DNA from: Varanus komodoensis
Lineage: Eukaryota; Chordata; Lepidosauria; Squamata; Varanidae
Reading direction: 5' to 3'
Assembly (NCBI RefSeq): GCF_004798865.1
Contig: NW_025335856.1
Span: forward strand, 10,736,803 to 10,800,802
DNA: 64,000 nucleotides
Part shown: positions 10,480-22,294 of the stretch, one piece after another
Layout of the letters: every line of letters begins with the position of its first letter
Numbering within the stretch: position 1 is the first letter of the stretch
Translations under genes and position numbers: made by a program
The notes under the pieces: generated by a model
Told to the model about the DNA's origin: nothing
Seen by the model: only the letters and a program-made list of their open reading frames with translations
Database searches by the model: none

Positions 10480-11950
10480 GCTTTGGATTCTTAGAATGCT
10501 GAATAGCCTACAGAATTAAAAAAAACAAAACACCTAACAGTATGATTGATTCAGGTAGTGTGTATGCATGTGTAAGCATTCATTAGAATGCTCTCCTTTC
10601 CTTCATGCAAGCACATCATTTTAGTGGTCTGCAGGGGTGTAAGAAATATGTGGATTGTAATACTAACATCTGCAGTTCACCCCATGGTATGCACAGGTCA
10701 AGGACTAAACTGCTTCTAAGTACACGGGACTGAACTGTCAGTTGATTACAAAGCTTGACTGGAAAGCCAGGCTGTTCAATAATGCTCTAATTAACTACCA
10801 CAAATGGCAGAGGACCTAGCTAGATATAATTGAGAGATCAACAGAGGCTGTGATGGTGTTAGATGTGCATACTAATTACTGAATTATCTAACACCTGCTT
10901 TGGGTAGAGAATCTGGGGTGGGGTGTGGGGGATAAATATATAGCATAGCCACCCCTTTAAGATGGGCAGGTTGGTGTGTTGCGTAAAACTAGACCCTCTT
11001 GATGGTTTTAAGTTTGAGAAATGGAGCTTCCTTTTGCATGCTTTCTGGTTTTCTGAGCTGTTTCTGGGGTTCATACCATGAAGTTGCATCCTCCTTCTGC
11101 CACCCTTTTTATTTCTTGACAGATTGGCTTGTGAAAAAGGTAACAAACAGCACTGCAAACATCAGATCAGTTACTCCCATGACAGCAATAAGGACGATGT
11201 GCTTTTGGAATCACATGTGCACATCCCAAGAAACTTGTGACCATGTATAACTTGCACCCATTTCTTTTAAGAGAGAGCTTGGCATCTACACTGCTTTTTT
11301 CACTCTCTGGTCCTAGGATATGGCTTTCCTATTCCCTCAGGCTTAATTAAAAAAGATAAAAGAGTGATGTTAAGGGACCAAGTTCGAAGGCTTCTGTTCA
11401 ACCTTTGCAGATCAAGGGTGAGCTTTGTCTCCCTGTCTTTGATCCTTGCATTTTGGCTGGACGGCCTTTTTCCCATCTAGCGAAAGCTCTTTGCAGGGGG
11501 AAGGAAGGAAGCTGGAAAGACTTCAGGATAACTTTGGTCTCCAGTCTCTTCCTCTGTTCATTATTCATTGTTTGCTTTTCCCAGGCATGAGCCAATAAAG
11601 GCCTTACAGCTTTATCTGTAGGGGAAAAGTTGTTTCAGTTGACATCAATAGTCCATTAATTTGCAGTGGATTCATTGCAATGGGTCCAGCCCAAATATAT
11701 TTACCACAGTTCTGAGGAAAATCCACTCTGCTTTCCCTGTGAGCAGGCCTAGGTCTAATTCCATGCAAGGCTAGACGTTCCATAGGTTCTGCAATAAGTG
11801 ATGTCTGTAAATCCCAACTGGGAAACAGTTGCCACTTTGTAGTGCCAAAATAAGATTATATGCAGCCCAAATTATCTAGGGCACCAAGTGTTTCCCATCC
11901 CTAGCAGTCTGAGCTGGATCTTGCAAAGAGCTTTTACCAGACAGATGCAT
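10480..11950. other. Unique sequence, no gene recognised
   Basis: About 1.5 kb. It contains a GGGGTGGGGTGTGGGGG patch near 10,915 and overlapping frames of about 99 and 83 codons without a recognisable domain. Confidence 0.45.
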
Positions 11951-11953
11951 TTA

Positions 11954-12340
11954 AGAACACAAGAAGAGCAAAACCGGGGTCCATTTAGTCCAGCATTCTG
12001 TTCACACAACAGCCAACCAGCTGAGTACAGGACTCCACATGAAGGTGGAGCAGCGCCTTCCTCCCCAGGATCCCCATCAATTGGTATGCAAAGGGATACT
12101 GCTCCTGACACAGAGGAAACACATTGCCAGCAGGCCAGCATATGAATAGGCTTCTCCTTGAATGTGTCCATCTAAATTTGTGGCCATCACTACATCTCAG
12201 GAACTGCATTCCATACTGAAAAACTGATCTGAGTCTACCATATTCTTTTTAGGTTTGGTGACTGGTATTGCACACAGTATACAAAGTGTGGCCATGCCAT
12301 AGACTTGCAGGGGTATGATCTTGGCAGCCTGGGCAACCCT
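11954..12340 (-). mobile_element. CR1/L3-type LINE 3' region (fragment)
   Basis: In plus orientation it starts AAGAACACAAGAAGAGC, continues CATTTAGTCCAGCATTCTGT and GCCAACCAGCTGAGT, then TTGGTATGCA, then GTGGCCATCACTACATCTC. That is the complement of the C-terminal coding part and 3' end of the same LINE type seen in sense at 39.3-40.6 kb. Further on, CACACAGTATACAAAGTGTG and GCCATGCCATAGACTT match a more upstream coding segment, so an internal deletion separates the two parts. It is non-coding now. Confidence 0.75.
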
Positions 12341-12937
12341 GGAGTTCTTTCCTCTGTTAACACTGGCAGGCAGGTTGGGCATCACTGGAACAAGGCGAAT
12401 AAATGCACTTTGAACAAGTGGACTAGGAAAGTATGAGTGTTGGCAGTGTTGTTTTGACAAATAATAGGGAAGGAGGCAAAGCTCGATCAAGTGGACATGT
12501 CTGGGATCATTGTAGTATGAGACAAGACTAGGAAAATGCTACACTACACTAGTATTTTAAATCAATCAATTAATTAAATATACGTGCACTTCCTACATCA
12601 AACAGCAGTCTTGAAACGATCACCCTACATGCATGCTGCATTGAAAGAAACTGACCCCGAAAATTGGGACCAGCCGATGACGCTGCTGAAGCCATAAATG
12701 TGTGGGGAGGCAGATGCGAAGTCTCCTGCCCTCACCTCTGGCACAGAAGCCTGGGATGTAGTTGTAATGCATTCTGTTGCTTTGTCACCTTTCATTTGCT
12801 CTGTACACTGCATTTCTCTAGCGCGTTGACCTTGACACAACCAGGGGGTTGTTTAAATGCCATCAGGATTAGCCAGCACCATGCTGGACAAGTCTACTTG
12901 CCTTTTCACATTAGTGTTTTTTAATTGCAGGGGGGCG

Positions 12938-13002
12938 CGTCTCTTGCTTGACAAGCTCTTTGAGATCATTGGATGAAGGGTGCTGCATAAGCACAAAGTG
13001 CT
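12938..13002 (+). mobile_element. SINE/LINE tail remnant
   Basis: GCTCTTTGAGATCATTGGAT followed by GAAGGGTGCTGCATAAGCAC resembles the shared tail of MIR/L2-like elements (CTTTGAGATCCTTGGATGAA type). Only the tail is visible. Confidence 0.4.
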
Positions 13003-13009
13003 ACATGCT

Positions 13010-15165
13010 AGTTCCTTAGATGTCTGCAAAGCTTCTGGGGGTATCTGATTAAACATACCTCTGTGTTTGCTCTTCCTTTCTTCAAGGCTTCCTGAAATCC
13101 ACGCATCTTTTATTTGCAGCCCTGCTGTGCCTGCTTTGTCTCATGTTTTGTGTGTGTGTTTGATCCTCTTCTCTCTCTTCTTTTTACTCCCTCCTCTACA
13201 AAACCTCCGTTACTCCTTCTCTGTGGACTTGAACTTTTTGATTAGTCTCTTTCATGAACCATTCCCATTTCCAAACATGAAAGCCATGATCACAGCTGCT
13301 CTTTGCCTCTGCTCTTAGTACAGAGCCTTGAAGCTTCCCTTGGATCACACATCCTCCTTTGCCATTGTCGCTTGCTTTTTGATACTGTATGAGCGCTGCG
13401 AAACCAAGCAGTTTAACTAGAACTGCAAAGTTTGGGATAGGACTTTCGGATGGGACTTTTATCATGCAATTAGCCTGCCTTATTTATGGAATTTTAGATG
13501 TGATCTGGACAGCATCTTTTCTGTGCTCTCCCAGTCCTTCTTCCTGTTTTTTAAAAAATCTCATTTAAAAAATAATCTGGGGAAAAACACTGAAATAACT
13601 GCATGATGACTTTTGATTCTTAGGGGTGCAAGGGTTCCTTCATCTGGAAGCATCCAAAGTGCAACTGTTAACCTTAAGCCACTAGTAAAGCTAGTGAGCT
13701 ACTGCTGATATATTTCCCCTAAAGCTTCTTTCTCTCTTTCTCTCTTTCTCTTTCTCTTTGTCTCTCTGTGGTGGCCTAGAAGGACCACTTTTTGTGGGGA
13801 AGAATCTGAGGAATGTGGGAGAAAGTAAAAAATATTAATCAGAAACGTCTCAGGAACATGGTGTGCATCCACAGTTTGCTAGCAGGTGAACACAGAATAT
13901 GGGTGAGAATCCATCAAGTGGTCCTACAATAGCCCATCAAGCAGTGGTAACCATATGACCCCACTCCTTCCTCCCTGGATGAGTGCAGGGTAGCTCATCC
14001 TTTCCCAAGCCTTCATGAGTAAATCACATCATGTTTACCTGGAAATAGTTTACACACTAAGGGAAGAATGAGATACCAGATGTTTCTCAATGTAACAAGG
14101 ATGCTCCACCTGAACTGCTTGGTTGCATTGGGACACATTTTCACAGCATGACATGTGAAGGCAAATTAATATCATTTTACCATGTAAATAAAATACCAAG
14201 GAATGATATAGCTGAATTAGCTTCTCATAACTGAAGGCTGTAGTTTTAAGTAAATGGGTCTCCATGCTTTTGCAAAAAAATCTGTTGTGCAGACAGAGCT
14301 CAGGGTGTTTTTCACAGGCAGACCTTTTAATTGAACATAGAGTTGAATTTAAACATTCAAAAAGTCAGATTGCTGATGAGCTGCCCTCTGTTTAATATGG
14401 CTGGGTACCCTCTTGGAGTAGAAACAATGCTCTTTCCAACAGGAAGCACATCTGTCTCTTTAAACTAGGACTATGCCAAACCACACAACTTCTACAACCA
14501 TTTACTTTTTGATGTGGAAATATCAGTCCCTTTTCTGCCTCTTCAGCAAGACTGGGGATTCCTGAGAACTTTCTTATTGTACAGGGTTTCAGTCTTTACC
14601 TTTCTGCAAGAAGGTGGCTGAGGGGTGTGTGCATGTGACTGTGTACTTTTTAATTTGCTATTTTTAAAACAAGCAAGGAATTCTTTCTGAAACATCATGC
14701 CACCAAGAGACAAGTTGAAGGCCAATGAGTTGGACCTTGATCTTGCATTTCTGATACTTCCATGCAAATGTGCTTCTTGAAACTTTCATTCATCTGAGCT
14801 TATGCTTGTGGGTTCCTTGCTTGAAAACTGCATTTATATTTGGGTCAGCTTCCACACATCTTGAACCTCAGATGTGTGAAAATGCCAGTTGTAAGGTGAA
14901 ATCCCAAAGGATTTTTCTTTTCCCAATTTCATTTCATTACCCACCCACCCAAAGCATTGACTTGATTTATACCAAGTTGAGCCAACAACTAGATCTCTGG
15001 TTGTTTTTGTTGTTTATCTCACAAAACATTGACCACTAATGCTACAACAGGTTTTTCATGTACTTGGTCTTATTAATTATTGAATTCCATTTCTATGCTA
15101 TCTCATAACCTGAAGGTTTTCTTAGTCTTGTGATTTGTGTAAATTAATTAATGTAGTGAATTTGC
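13010..15165. other. Unique sequence with a CT-rich microsatellite
   Basis: About 2.1 kb. A (CTCTTT)n-like pyrimidine run lies at 13,726-13,767. Short frames elsewhere (up to 89 codons) show no recognisable domain, and I see no named transposon. Confidence 0.5.
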
Positions 15166-15169
15166 ATTT

Positions 15170-15425
15170 GTACAGATTAGTTTTTTGCACAAAATACCAG
15201 TTGTGCAAATTGCAGTTTGTGCAACCTTTAGGACCATTTTAGAAAATCTGCAAATTGCTTTCAGACTCCACCAAAACCAAATCATGCCACAGCAAAACAA
15301 GACAGAGTGGTCCTCTGTTGCTTGTCAGATTTCTGTAGAATTCCAATGGGCTTCAACAAAAGGAAAACCCAGCATGGCTTGTACAATTTCACATTCCTAC
15401 TTGAACCCCGTGTGGCTTGGGATGA
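15170..15425. repeat. AT-rich dispersed element, unnamed family
   Basis: Repeated TTTGCACAAAAT, TTGTGCAAATTGCAG and TCTGCAAATTGC motifs, with an ATTTCACATTCCTA end that recalls the TCTCACACATTCCT and TCTCAGACATCCC ends of the copies at 38.2 and 42.3 kb. Grouping is by eye. Confidence 0.45.
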
Positions 15426-15520
15426 GCGCTACAACTGAAGGCTAGGTCAGTCAGCAACACACCTGCACATCGGAGCTTCCATTATTCGGTTGGTCACAAA
15501 GTGCAGGTCTACAGCCAAGA

Positions 15521-15554
15521 GTAATTGTGAACCCATTAGAGTGTTCACAATTAC
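15521..15554. repeat. Perfect 12-bp inverted repeat (hairpin)
   Basis: GTAATTGTGAAC (15,521-15,532) and GTTCACAATTAC (15,543-15,554) are exact complements around a 10-base loop. No T-run follows, so it is not a recognisable terminator. It could be a transposon centre or a chance hairpin. Confidence 0.9.
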
Positions 15555-15559
15555 CGTGC

Positions 15560-16985
15560 CTGCATATTATGAACACAGATGGCTCTTTTCCCCACACACT
15601 GGCAGGTCCATTCCATTTGGATTAATAAGATCTCTCTTTCTCCTCCTATTAGATGCATTACAACAGGGAAGCAGTGGGATGGAATGAAGTAGCAAATTTG
15701 TCAGTTAGCTGAGCACTGGCTGTCAATTGCCCCATCAATTCCTCTTTGCTCATTTGTGATTTTGGATGTGTGTGTGTGTGCGTGTGTGTGACTGGCAGTT
15801 AGAAGGCTCTGACATTTTTTGGCACAAACAGCCAGCCTGTTATTATGCGTGCATTAACATTTTGATAAACACAAGATGTGGCTCTGAGGAGGGGAGGGGG
15901 AGTAATTGCATGTCATCACATCACTGCCTCATCAAAGAAAAAGTTTACTGCATAATTGTGCTGTGATTAATCCAGGTATAATGTGTATGCCACTCTGCAA
16001 AGGCATTTTGCCTCTCTTCCCTCTTTTTTTTTTCTTTTTTTGAAAATAAGATGCAAAATAGCCTTTCTCTCTCTCTGTCTCTCTCTCTCTCTCTCTCATT
16101 CCTTCCCTCCTCACATGGGACTGTATTGGATTGAAATAAACATGGCAATATAATTTAGCTGTCCATAAATATCTTTAGACAAGATGGTAGAACACTTCTT
16201 TGTATAATAATTATTTGAAGCTTCGTGTAAATATACCATGTGTTATATTGTCTAAGCTAACCTGCTTTTGATGCTGGGGACAAATAGTGTTATTGTTGCT
16301 TTGCTTTCTGAATTAACAGAAGAGGCCTTCTCCATGCTTACAATTCAGTGCTTTTGACAATGAAATTAGTCTGGCTGAAGGACCTCAAGAATTGTTACTA
16401 AAATATTGGCTCTTTCCCTCCTCTCCTTCAGAGGGGCTCTACTTATGTGGGAGAGGTATTGTCTGGAAGAACAGATGCAATCCCATTTTATTTTCTGCTG
16501 TGCAAGTGCCAAGTAGGAAGGGACAAGTAATCATTCCAGTCATGCTCTTTCAATATGGCTTCCCTGTAGCAAGGAAATATTGCAAAATTGGAATGAGTGC
16601 AGTAAAATAAAATTATGGAAATTTGGACTAGGAGTCTGCCATCAACTTTTCTTGCAACCAGAACCTTTCCAGGAAAGACCCCCTGATGTTGGCTAGACCA
16701 CAGTCTTTCCTGAGTGCAATTAGAGTCAACTCCTGGCGCCAGTCCCAACTCTTCACTAGACATCTGTGTTGTGCACATGGGGAGCGAGGAGCTACGAGAG
16801 CCTAAGGACCATGTAGATTGTTGGGAAGGTGGGAAGGAGCCAGTTCAACGCAGGCCATTGGTCAATTTCAGGTCCATGAAGCCAGAGACAAGGGCATCTT
16901 CTACCAGAGTTCAGATACATGTAAGGATGTATGAGGAATTTGATTCATTTTATTTTAGCAAGAATATACTCAGTTGGCACTTTCT
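15560..16985. other. Unique sequence with TG and TC microsatellites
   Basis: Carries (TG)n at about 15,766-15,791, a T-rich run near 16,024-16,040 and (TC)n at about 16,066-16,097. No coding feature is supported. Confidence 0.6.
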
Positions 16986-16989
16986 GGGT

Positions 16990-17300
16990 TGAACATGAAA
17001 GCTGGCTGAATTGGCAGCTGAAATTCATACCTTTCCAAACTTGCATGTCATTTGTGCACCCCAAAATTGCGTTCAACATCATGTGCACATTTCAAATATG
17101 CACATATTTTAAAAGTGTGCAAATATAGTTTCATCAATGTGAGAAAAAGATGTGCTTTCAAAGGTGCACACAGTTGTTGCAGACATTTAGAAAAAATGCA
17201 CTAAATAGGCAAATATTTTCCTGTGGGGGAAAATGAAATTCACAATCTGATACAGGCTCCATTTGGAATAGGCTTTGCGACAGACATGGAAACTTTCTGT
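16990..17300. repeat. AT-rich dispersed element, unnamed family
   Basis: Degenerate repeats of TGTGCACATTTCAAATATGC and TATTTTAAAAGTGTGCAAAT type, then GTGGGGGAAAATGAAATTCA (17,222 on). The last resembles TATGGGGAAAATGAACATTT at 42.08 kb, which ties the two copies together. Confidence 0.5.
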
Positions 17301-17507
17301 AAGTACAGGTTTTGCTGGCCTGCAGATCCCAACTTACAACAAACATTGTTCAGAACATTAGTCAAATTTGCCCAGTTTGTACACTCTTATAGAGAACAGT
17401 CCTCTAGCCTAAGGCAGAGATTTGTTCCAACCAGCTTACTAGAGAATCTTTTACATGTAGATTGAACCTGAGACCTATCATGGTAGTCTCCAACCTTCCT
17501 AGATATG

Positions 17508-17720
17508 AGGAGGTCTGTAGCTCAGGGACGGAGCACCAACTTGGCATGCGCAATGTCTTAGCCTCAGTACCTCCAGTTTGAGTGTGTGTGTGTGTTGGTG
17601 GGCAGGTGAGGGGAAGGACCTTTTGCCTGAGGCCTTGGAGAGCTGCTGCCAATCAGAGGAGATGATTTTGGACTAGGTGGACAAATAGTCTGACATGGTA
17701 TCAGGCAGCTTCCTATGCTA
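17508..17720 (+). mobile_element. tRNA-derived SINE (nearly full length)
   Basis: The tRNA-like head GGTCTGTAGCTCAGGGACGG then CTTGGCATGCGCAATG resembles a tRNA-Ala-type 5' half. The body has CCTTTTGCCTGAGGCCTTGG and AGAGCTGCTGCCAATCAGAG. The tail has GGACTAGGTGGACAAATAGT and TATCAGGCAGCTTCCTATG. This is the best-preserved copy of the family in the window. A (TG)n run (17,582-17,596) has grown inside it. It is not a functional tRNA gene: the 3' half of the cloverleaf is degraded and it continues into SINE body. Confidence 0.85.
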
Positions 17721-17882
17721 CTCTTCATCTATAACCCCATCCTGCAACACAGGAGCTGCTCCTAATTTTTTGTTATATACTCTGTGTTTACTCTGTCCTC
17801 TTTATTTTCAATTTTTCCTCTCCATCTCTCTAACATCCATTAGGCACAAGTCTGTTTTGGCTTATGATAAGGAGAAGACATT

Positions 17883-18240
17883 AGGTATGGGGAACCTCTA
17901 GGACGCCTGGGCCAAAACAGGCCTATTAGGGTTCCCTCACTATCTGGTCCATAGTTTCTTCCCAGGTTTCCCAACTTCACATAGCAAGGAAAGGGCCATT
18001 GTTTGGACTAGCAGTGAATTAGAGAGAGAAGCCTTTTCCCTGCTGCACTTTGAAAAATGCTCCCTTTCTCAAAGCGGCGCGGGTGAAGTGGGGACGGGGA
18101 ACTGATCTGCTGCTGATTAGAAGACAGAATTGTTGCTGCTGGAGAGAGGAGGCAACCTAAGGCGGAAGCTGCTGAGAGTTCCTTTTCTGCTGGTATCTGA
18201 GGCATATCCTGCTTTGGTTTGCCCTGCTTGCTCATGTCAT
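17883..18240. mobile_element. Possible hAT-like remnant (TATGGGGAACCTC type)
   Basis: Starts GGTATGGGGAACCTCTAGG and later has GGGTTCCCTCACTATCTGG. The opening recalls the GGGGTGCAGAACCTCAAAC start at 42.35 kb and hAT-like repeats with GGGGAACCTC termini. The rest (a GC-rich centre near 18,070-18,200) is unrecognised, and the right end is unclear. Confidence 0.3.
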
Positions 18241-18924
18241 TCTAAGCATGGCTACTTCTGAACAGGCAGGCAAAGCCTTCCTATTCCAGATGCAGTTTGA
18301 AAGGGCTGATGAGTGTATAAGTCAACGTTCTACTGAGTAGACATGTAGATACTTGTTCAGCTTAGTTTTGTGTAAGTGTCAAATGGGAATGAATTACATG
18401 TTGATGACAACCATGCTTCCTGAAGATCAAGTATGACTCTCAAGACCTTAGCCAAAGTAGAATTCGGCCCTTTGACTGAGCAAGGGTTTCCGCTTCTGGT
18501 CTACATATGCATCTTCTCAAATATAACTCCATTCCCAGGTACATTCCAATTTCTATACAGGTAGGAGAAAAATTACCCCACCCCTCCATTATAAGCATCC
18601 CAGACAATCGAGGAAGCCATCAGGACAATCATTACTAGCCACAAAGCAATGAATGCAGCAGTTCTGGCCTCTTCATAATATTGGAATGACTGTCAAAACC
18701 AAATAGCAATTGCTTCAAATCATTCAATTATTCCAAGCACCAACTGTCTCATTTCTGTGCAATTTCACATCAATGCGCTCCCTTTCCAGAAAAGGAGGCG
18801 TCTGTTGGAACCCTCTGAACAGATTTCTACAGTGGTGAAGATTAGATATGGAGGGAATTTAAATGCCAGCACATGTGAGCATTTGTTGGTTGAAAAGGAG
18901 AGGTACAGTAGCTAACTTTGACCT

Positions 18925-19115
18925 TGTTCAGACACACTTATTCAGCCTTTATAAAGAATGTGCATTAAAGATTAGCAGGCTGGTATGTGTTTTCAAGTGT
19001 GTTTAATGGTCTGGTAATACCATGTTAGACTATTATTAATCTTCTAAGAAGATTGGTATGAGTTGAGCTGTAACAACTCATCTCAACAGATATGTTAACT
19101 GGATGTGTCCAGGCA
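18925..19115. mobile_element. Possible MITE remnant (TTCAGACACACTT)
   Basis: Left end CCTTGTTCAGACACACTTAT and right end AACTGGATGTGTCCAGGC are loosely complementary, enclosing about 150 bp. A small perfect hairpin ATGAGTTG/CAACTCAT sits at 19,058-19,081. Weakly supported. Confidence 0.3.
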
Positions 19116-19303
19116 CCAACACAAGAACATCTGTGCTCAACATCTGCATATTTGCCAAGATTATGGGCTTGTGCTCTATTTACATACCCACTGAAATTAG
19201 ATCCAGTATTTATACCTTTTGCACAGCTGCAAGGAAGTAAATCCTAATCCCAGTGGACAATGTTAAAAGGGGACAGGTGGAGATGTGGGTGACAAGACGA
19301 AAC

Positions 19304-19366
19304 ATTGTGTGGTGCTTACATGCTTTTTACTAATTCTCATCTTAAATGGACTTAAGCACACACAAT
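19304..19366. repeat. Inverted repeat, 15 bp arms
   Basis: ATTGTGTGGTGCTTA (19,304-19,318) pairs with TAAGCACACACAAT (19,353-19,366) with a single one-base bulge. The loop is 34 bases. This may be the core of a small palindromic transposon. Confidence 0.7.
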
Positions 19367-19369
19367 ATT

Positions 19370-20385
19370 TTGTGCATCATAGTTAGCACCAGCAGTGAAT
19401 CCTTACCACCAGTAACCTAAGTGGGTCAAACCTTTAGGGAATGCATAGAAATCCAAAGGCAAAGTATGGTTTCAGACTCCATATTAATGTAGAGCTAGGG
19501 GAAATGTAACCAAGCTGTGTATCAAGATTCTCGTGTTCAGTTGTCACCCTCCCTTCAGTGCCCCTTAATGATATTTCTATGGCCATGCATTAACAAATAC
19601 ATTAACTAATTTCTCAATTTTCACAAGGATTATGGGTCTCTCACTCTTTACAAGAAGTAATTATTTCTAATTTGACCAACTTGCTCTAATGCTACAGAAA
19701 AAATGATGTTGCCTCCATCGTTTTACACATTTTAATATGTAGAGAATCTGCAGAATGATTGAGTGGATGCAGAATGGAAGAAACAGGGACGTTGCCAAAC
19801 AATGGGCTATTGAGGTCCAACTTAAACTTCCTGGGCCCTGCCTAGGTCCTTCTGGTAGATTTAGGAGAAGATCTAGCATAGAATGCCATGATACTCAAGA
19901 GGAAATGTAAAAGTGGCCGTGCAACATACTCCTCTGTCTGAAGGCTTGTCAAAACAAACTCCTCTTTGATGTGAAGTTCTTTCTAGTCCAAGAGTGGGGC
20001 CAATAGCATTTGTGTACTAGCAATGGCTCACGAGTTCACTGCTGGCAGGCAAGTCTACCTAAAGGCATCGCTGAATTGTAGGTAGAACATTTTATCAAGA
20101 ATGCTCCTTACCATATCTTTTTCCTGCTTGCAGCACATTTACATTTAAATGTGCATTACCTTGAAAGCATTACTGAATTGTAGTTTGAGACCCTAAAAAA
20201 GGTTCAAAATGCATTGTTCATATGGTTTCATCCCAGTATTGATTTTATTTTCCCCATTCTTCTTTCAGCTAAAGAGACTTGTTAAAATACTTCCTCCCTC
20301 CTAGGAGAAACGGAGTCAGCTTTACAAGCCTTCTCCGATGCACCCTGCTCACGGGAGATTCTGGGAGAGAGTATTTTCTAGGCAA
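19370..20385. other. Unique sequence with a short direct duplication
   Basis: Two related segments, CTACCTAAAGGCATCGCTGA then ATTGTAG (20,053-20,079) and TTACCTTGAAAGCATTACTG then AATTGTAG (20,156-20,183), lie about 104 bp apart. Between them is the small palindrome GCACATTT...AAATGTGC. No gene is recognised. Confidence 0.5.
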
Positions 20386-20389
20386 TATG

Positions 20390-20560
20390 AGCATTTGTTT
20401 CAGTTCCCAAATCTTTTAAAATGTCCCTTTTGCAATTCCAAATGAGAATAAGAGTGCATTCTCATTTTAAAAAGTTTTTAAAAATCCTGAATTTTCATTT
20501 GAAAAATGTGTACTTGAAAAATGCATAACTTTTAAATGGCAGTGCTTCAGGAAAATTTTT
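20390..20560. repeat. AT-rich dispersed element, unnamed family
   Basis: TTCATTTGAAAAATGTGTAC and TTGAAAAATGCATAACTTTT motifs match the vocabulary of the 36.5-kb copy (CATTTGAAAAATGCATATGC). Weak membership. Confidence 0.35.
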
Positions 20561-20564
20561 AACT

Positions 20565-21860
20565 TTTAGAACTACTCATAGTCCATAGCCATTCGTCTTG
20601 TACAATCTTCCCATGTATGCAAAATGAACATTCAGTACAAATGTGGACAGAAATTGTGGAGCAATGTGCTGATCCTTGATGGAAGTCACCCACTGCTTGC
20701 CCATTGCTAGTATGTGCCATTTGCTTGAGGGAACAAACCAAATGGAATGCACTCCAGTTAACCAAATGCCAGAACATAAAAATACATGGTATATCTGCAG
20801 AATTTGCCCTGGTTTCCTGTGCCCTTGGAGTATTTCACCCTGCCTAGGTGTTGGTGTGTACAACCCACAATTAAGAACCTTTGTTAGGTCCAACTGAAAT
20901 GCTTTAGAGTTTTCTAGAATTCTTTATTGGTTCGTGTTAATGAGGGAAGTAAGAGAAAATTACAGAAAAAAATAGACCAGATCTTGAGCCTTTGAAGTGT
21001 GTAGCATAGGCTTGGTTTAAAAATGGTGGTGCAAAGGTGCCTTTGAATAAGTGCTCCAATGCAGGGACTTGTGTGCTTCTTCCTGGAAGAGCCTCATTAA
21101 AGCCAGTCTTTATGATGCAGGAATGAGCCAGCCGTTGCATCTTTCTCCCAGAATGCCGCATGTTATCTGACCCCTACCACAGACACATTAAGCCTATACT
21201 GTTATCATCAGTTTATCACCATGAACAGAGTATACGGTGTGCTAAAGGGGGCAGGCTCTGTGTGTTCCCTGTGTTCCCAGCAGCTCAGCCCCTGGCTTGG
21301 AAACAGAGATTTTTGCTCCTGTTCCACTGAATAGGAGCAGAAGTGCCCATGTGAGCAGGTGCCCTGCTTAGTAAATACAGGATAGGGATGCAAAGGTGCC
21401 CCAGGTGGGCACACTGCCCATGACCAGGGGCCCCTAGTGTGTCCATGAGTTCCCTCGGATTCCTCTTCATTCAGCACCACTGCACTGACATTTCCTAACT
21501 GGGAAGCTTTTTTCTCCCCATTTCTATTGAGGGAGGAACCCACCCACAACAAGGACCCCTGTGGGAAAGGATCAGCCATTCTTTCCCTACCTCAGTGGGA
21601 ACAGAAGCTCCCAAGGGACAAATGGCTGGGGGGGGGGGGGGGGAAAATGAAATGCGTAGAGAGGAAGGCAAGAGAAAATGAGAAGACGCAGTGAAAGTGA
21701 ACATGGGGACATTCCTGGCATTTTAGCCCTGATTCCACAGCAAGCAGTTGTGGTGTCTGGGACACTTTTTCAAGATGTCAAATGCACCCACAGGTTGAAA
21801 AGACATTTCCTACATCTTGCATTCTTGTACTGCAGTGTTCAGGTGTAATGTCCAAAAGTT
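20565..21860. other. Unique sequence with a G16 run
   Basis: A homopolymer of 16 G lies at 21,628-21,643. Minus-strand frames of 105 and 123 codons in this stretch show no recognised domain and overlap frames on the other strand. No gene is supported. Confidence 0.45.
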
Positions 21861-21861
21861 C

Positions 21862-22105
21862 TGTGCTAGGCTGAGAGATTCGGCTGTGGACCTGAGATTT
21901 CTTGGTTCAAGTATCATCTGAGCACTAGTTCACGACATGGCCTAATGCAAGCTCCTGCATCCCTTTCATCGTATAGATTCACCCCACCACAAATGTGTAG
22001 AAATAATAACACTGACCTGCTATACAGATTTATTTTAAAGTTTGCTCAGATAATGTATATGAAGTGTTTCAAATGCACTAAATAGGTACATAAATGCTGA
22101 ATAGC
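21862..22105 (+). mobile_element. MIR-like tRNA SINE
   Basis: A B-box-like TCTTGGTTCAAGTATC is followed by GACATGGCCTAATGCAAGCT, then AAATAATAACACTGACCTGC, a TTTGCTCAGATAATGTATAT segment and a tail ATGCACTAAATAGGTACATAA. This is the order of MIR/CORE-type SINEs with an L2-like tail. It is diverged, so old. A second, weaker copy lies at about 25.4 kb. Confidence 0.7.
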
Positions 22106-22109
22106 TTCA

Positions 22110-22290
22110 TTAGCATCTCAGGGAGTTATATTAACTGCCAAGATCTTCATTAAGGCTGAAACAGAATGATAATTGTCATCTCATTCTGTTATTTCTTTTT
22201 TAAAGGCCTATTGAATTTCTGTACTTCCGCCAAATTTGCCTCTTTGGTTTATACAGTAAGACATTCACAAGGAAGGTTGGATAAAAATCT
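22110..22290. other. Repeat-free block, candidate conserved non-coding element
   Basis: Contains CTTCATTAGCATC, CTTCATTAAGG, and GATAATTGTCATC inside a CAGAATGA...TCATTCTG inverted repeat (8-bp perfect arms). The dense homeodomain-like cores suggest a possible regulatory element. Conservation was not tested. Confidence 0.3.
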
Positions 22291-22294
22291 ACCT

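Noticed and set aside
17508-17580. A functional tRNA-Ala gene
   Set aside because: The cloverleaf 3' half is degraded and the sequence continues into SINE body and tail; it is a SINE head.
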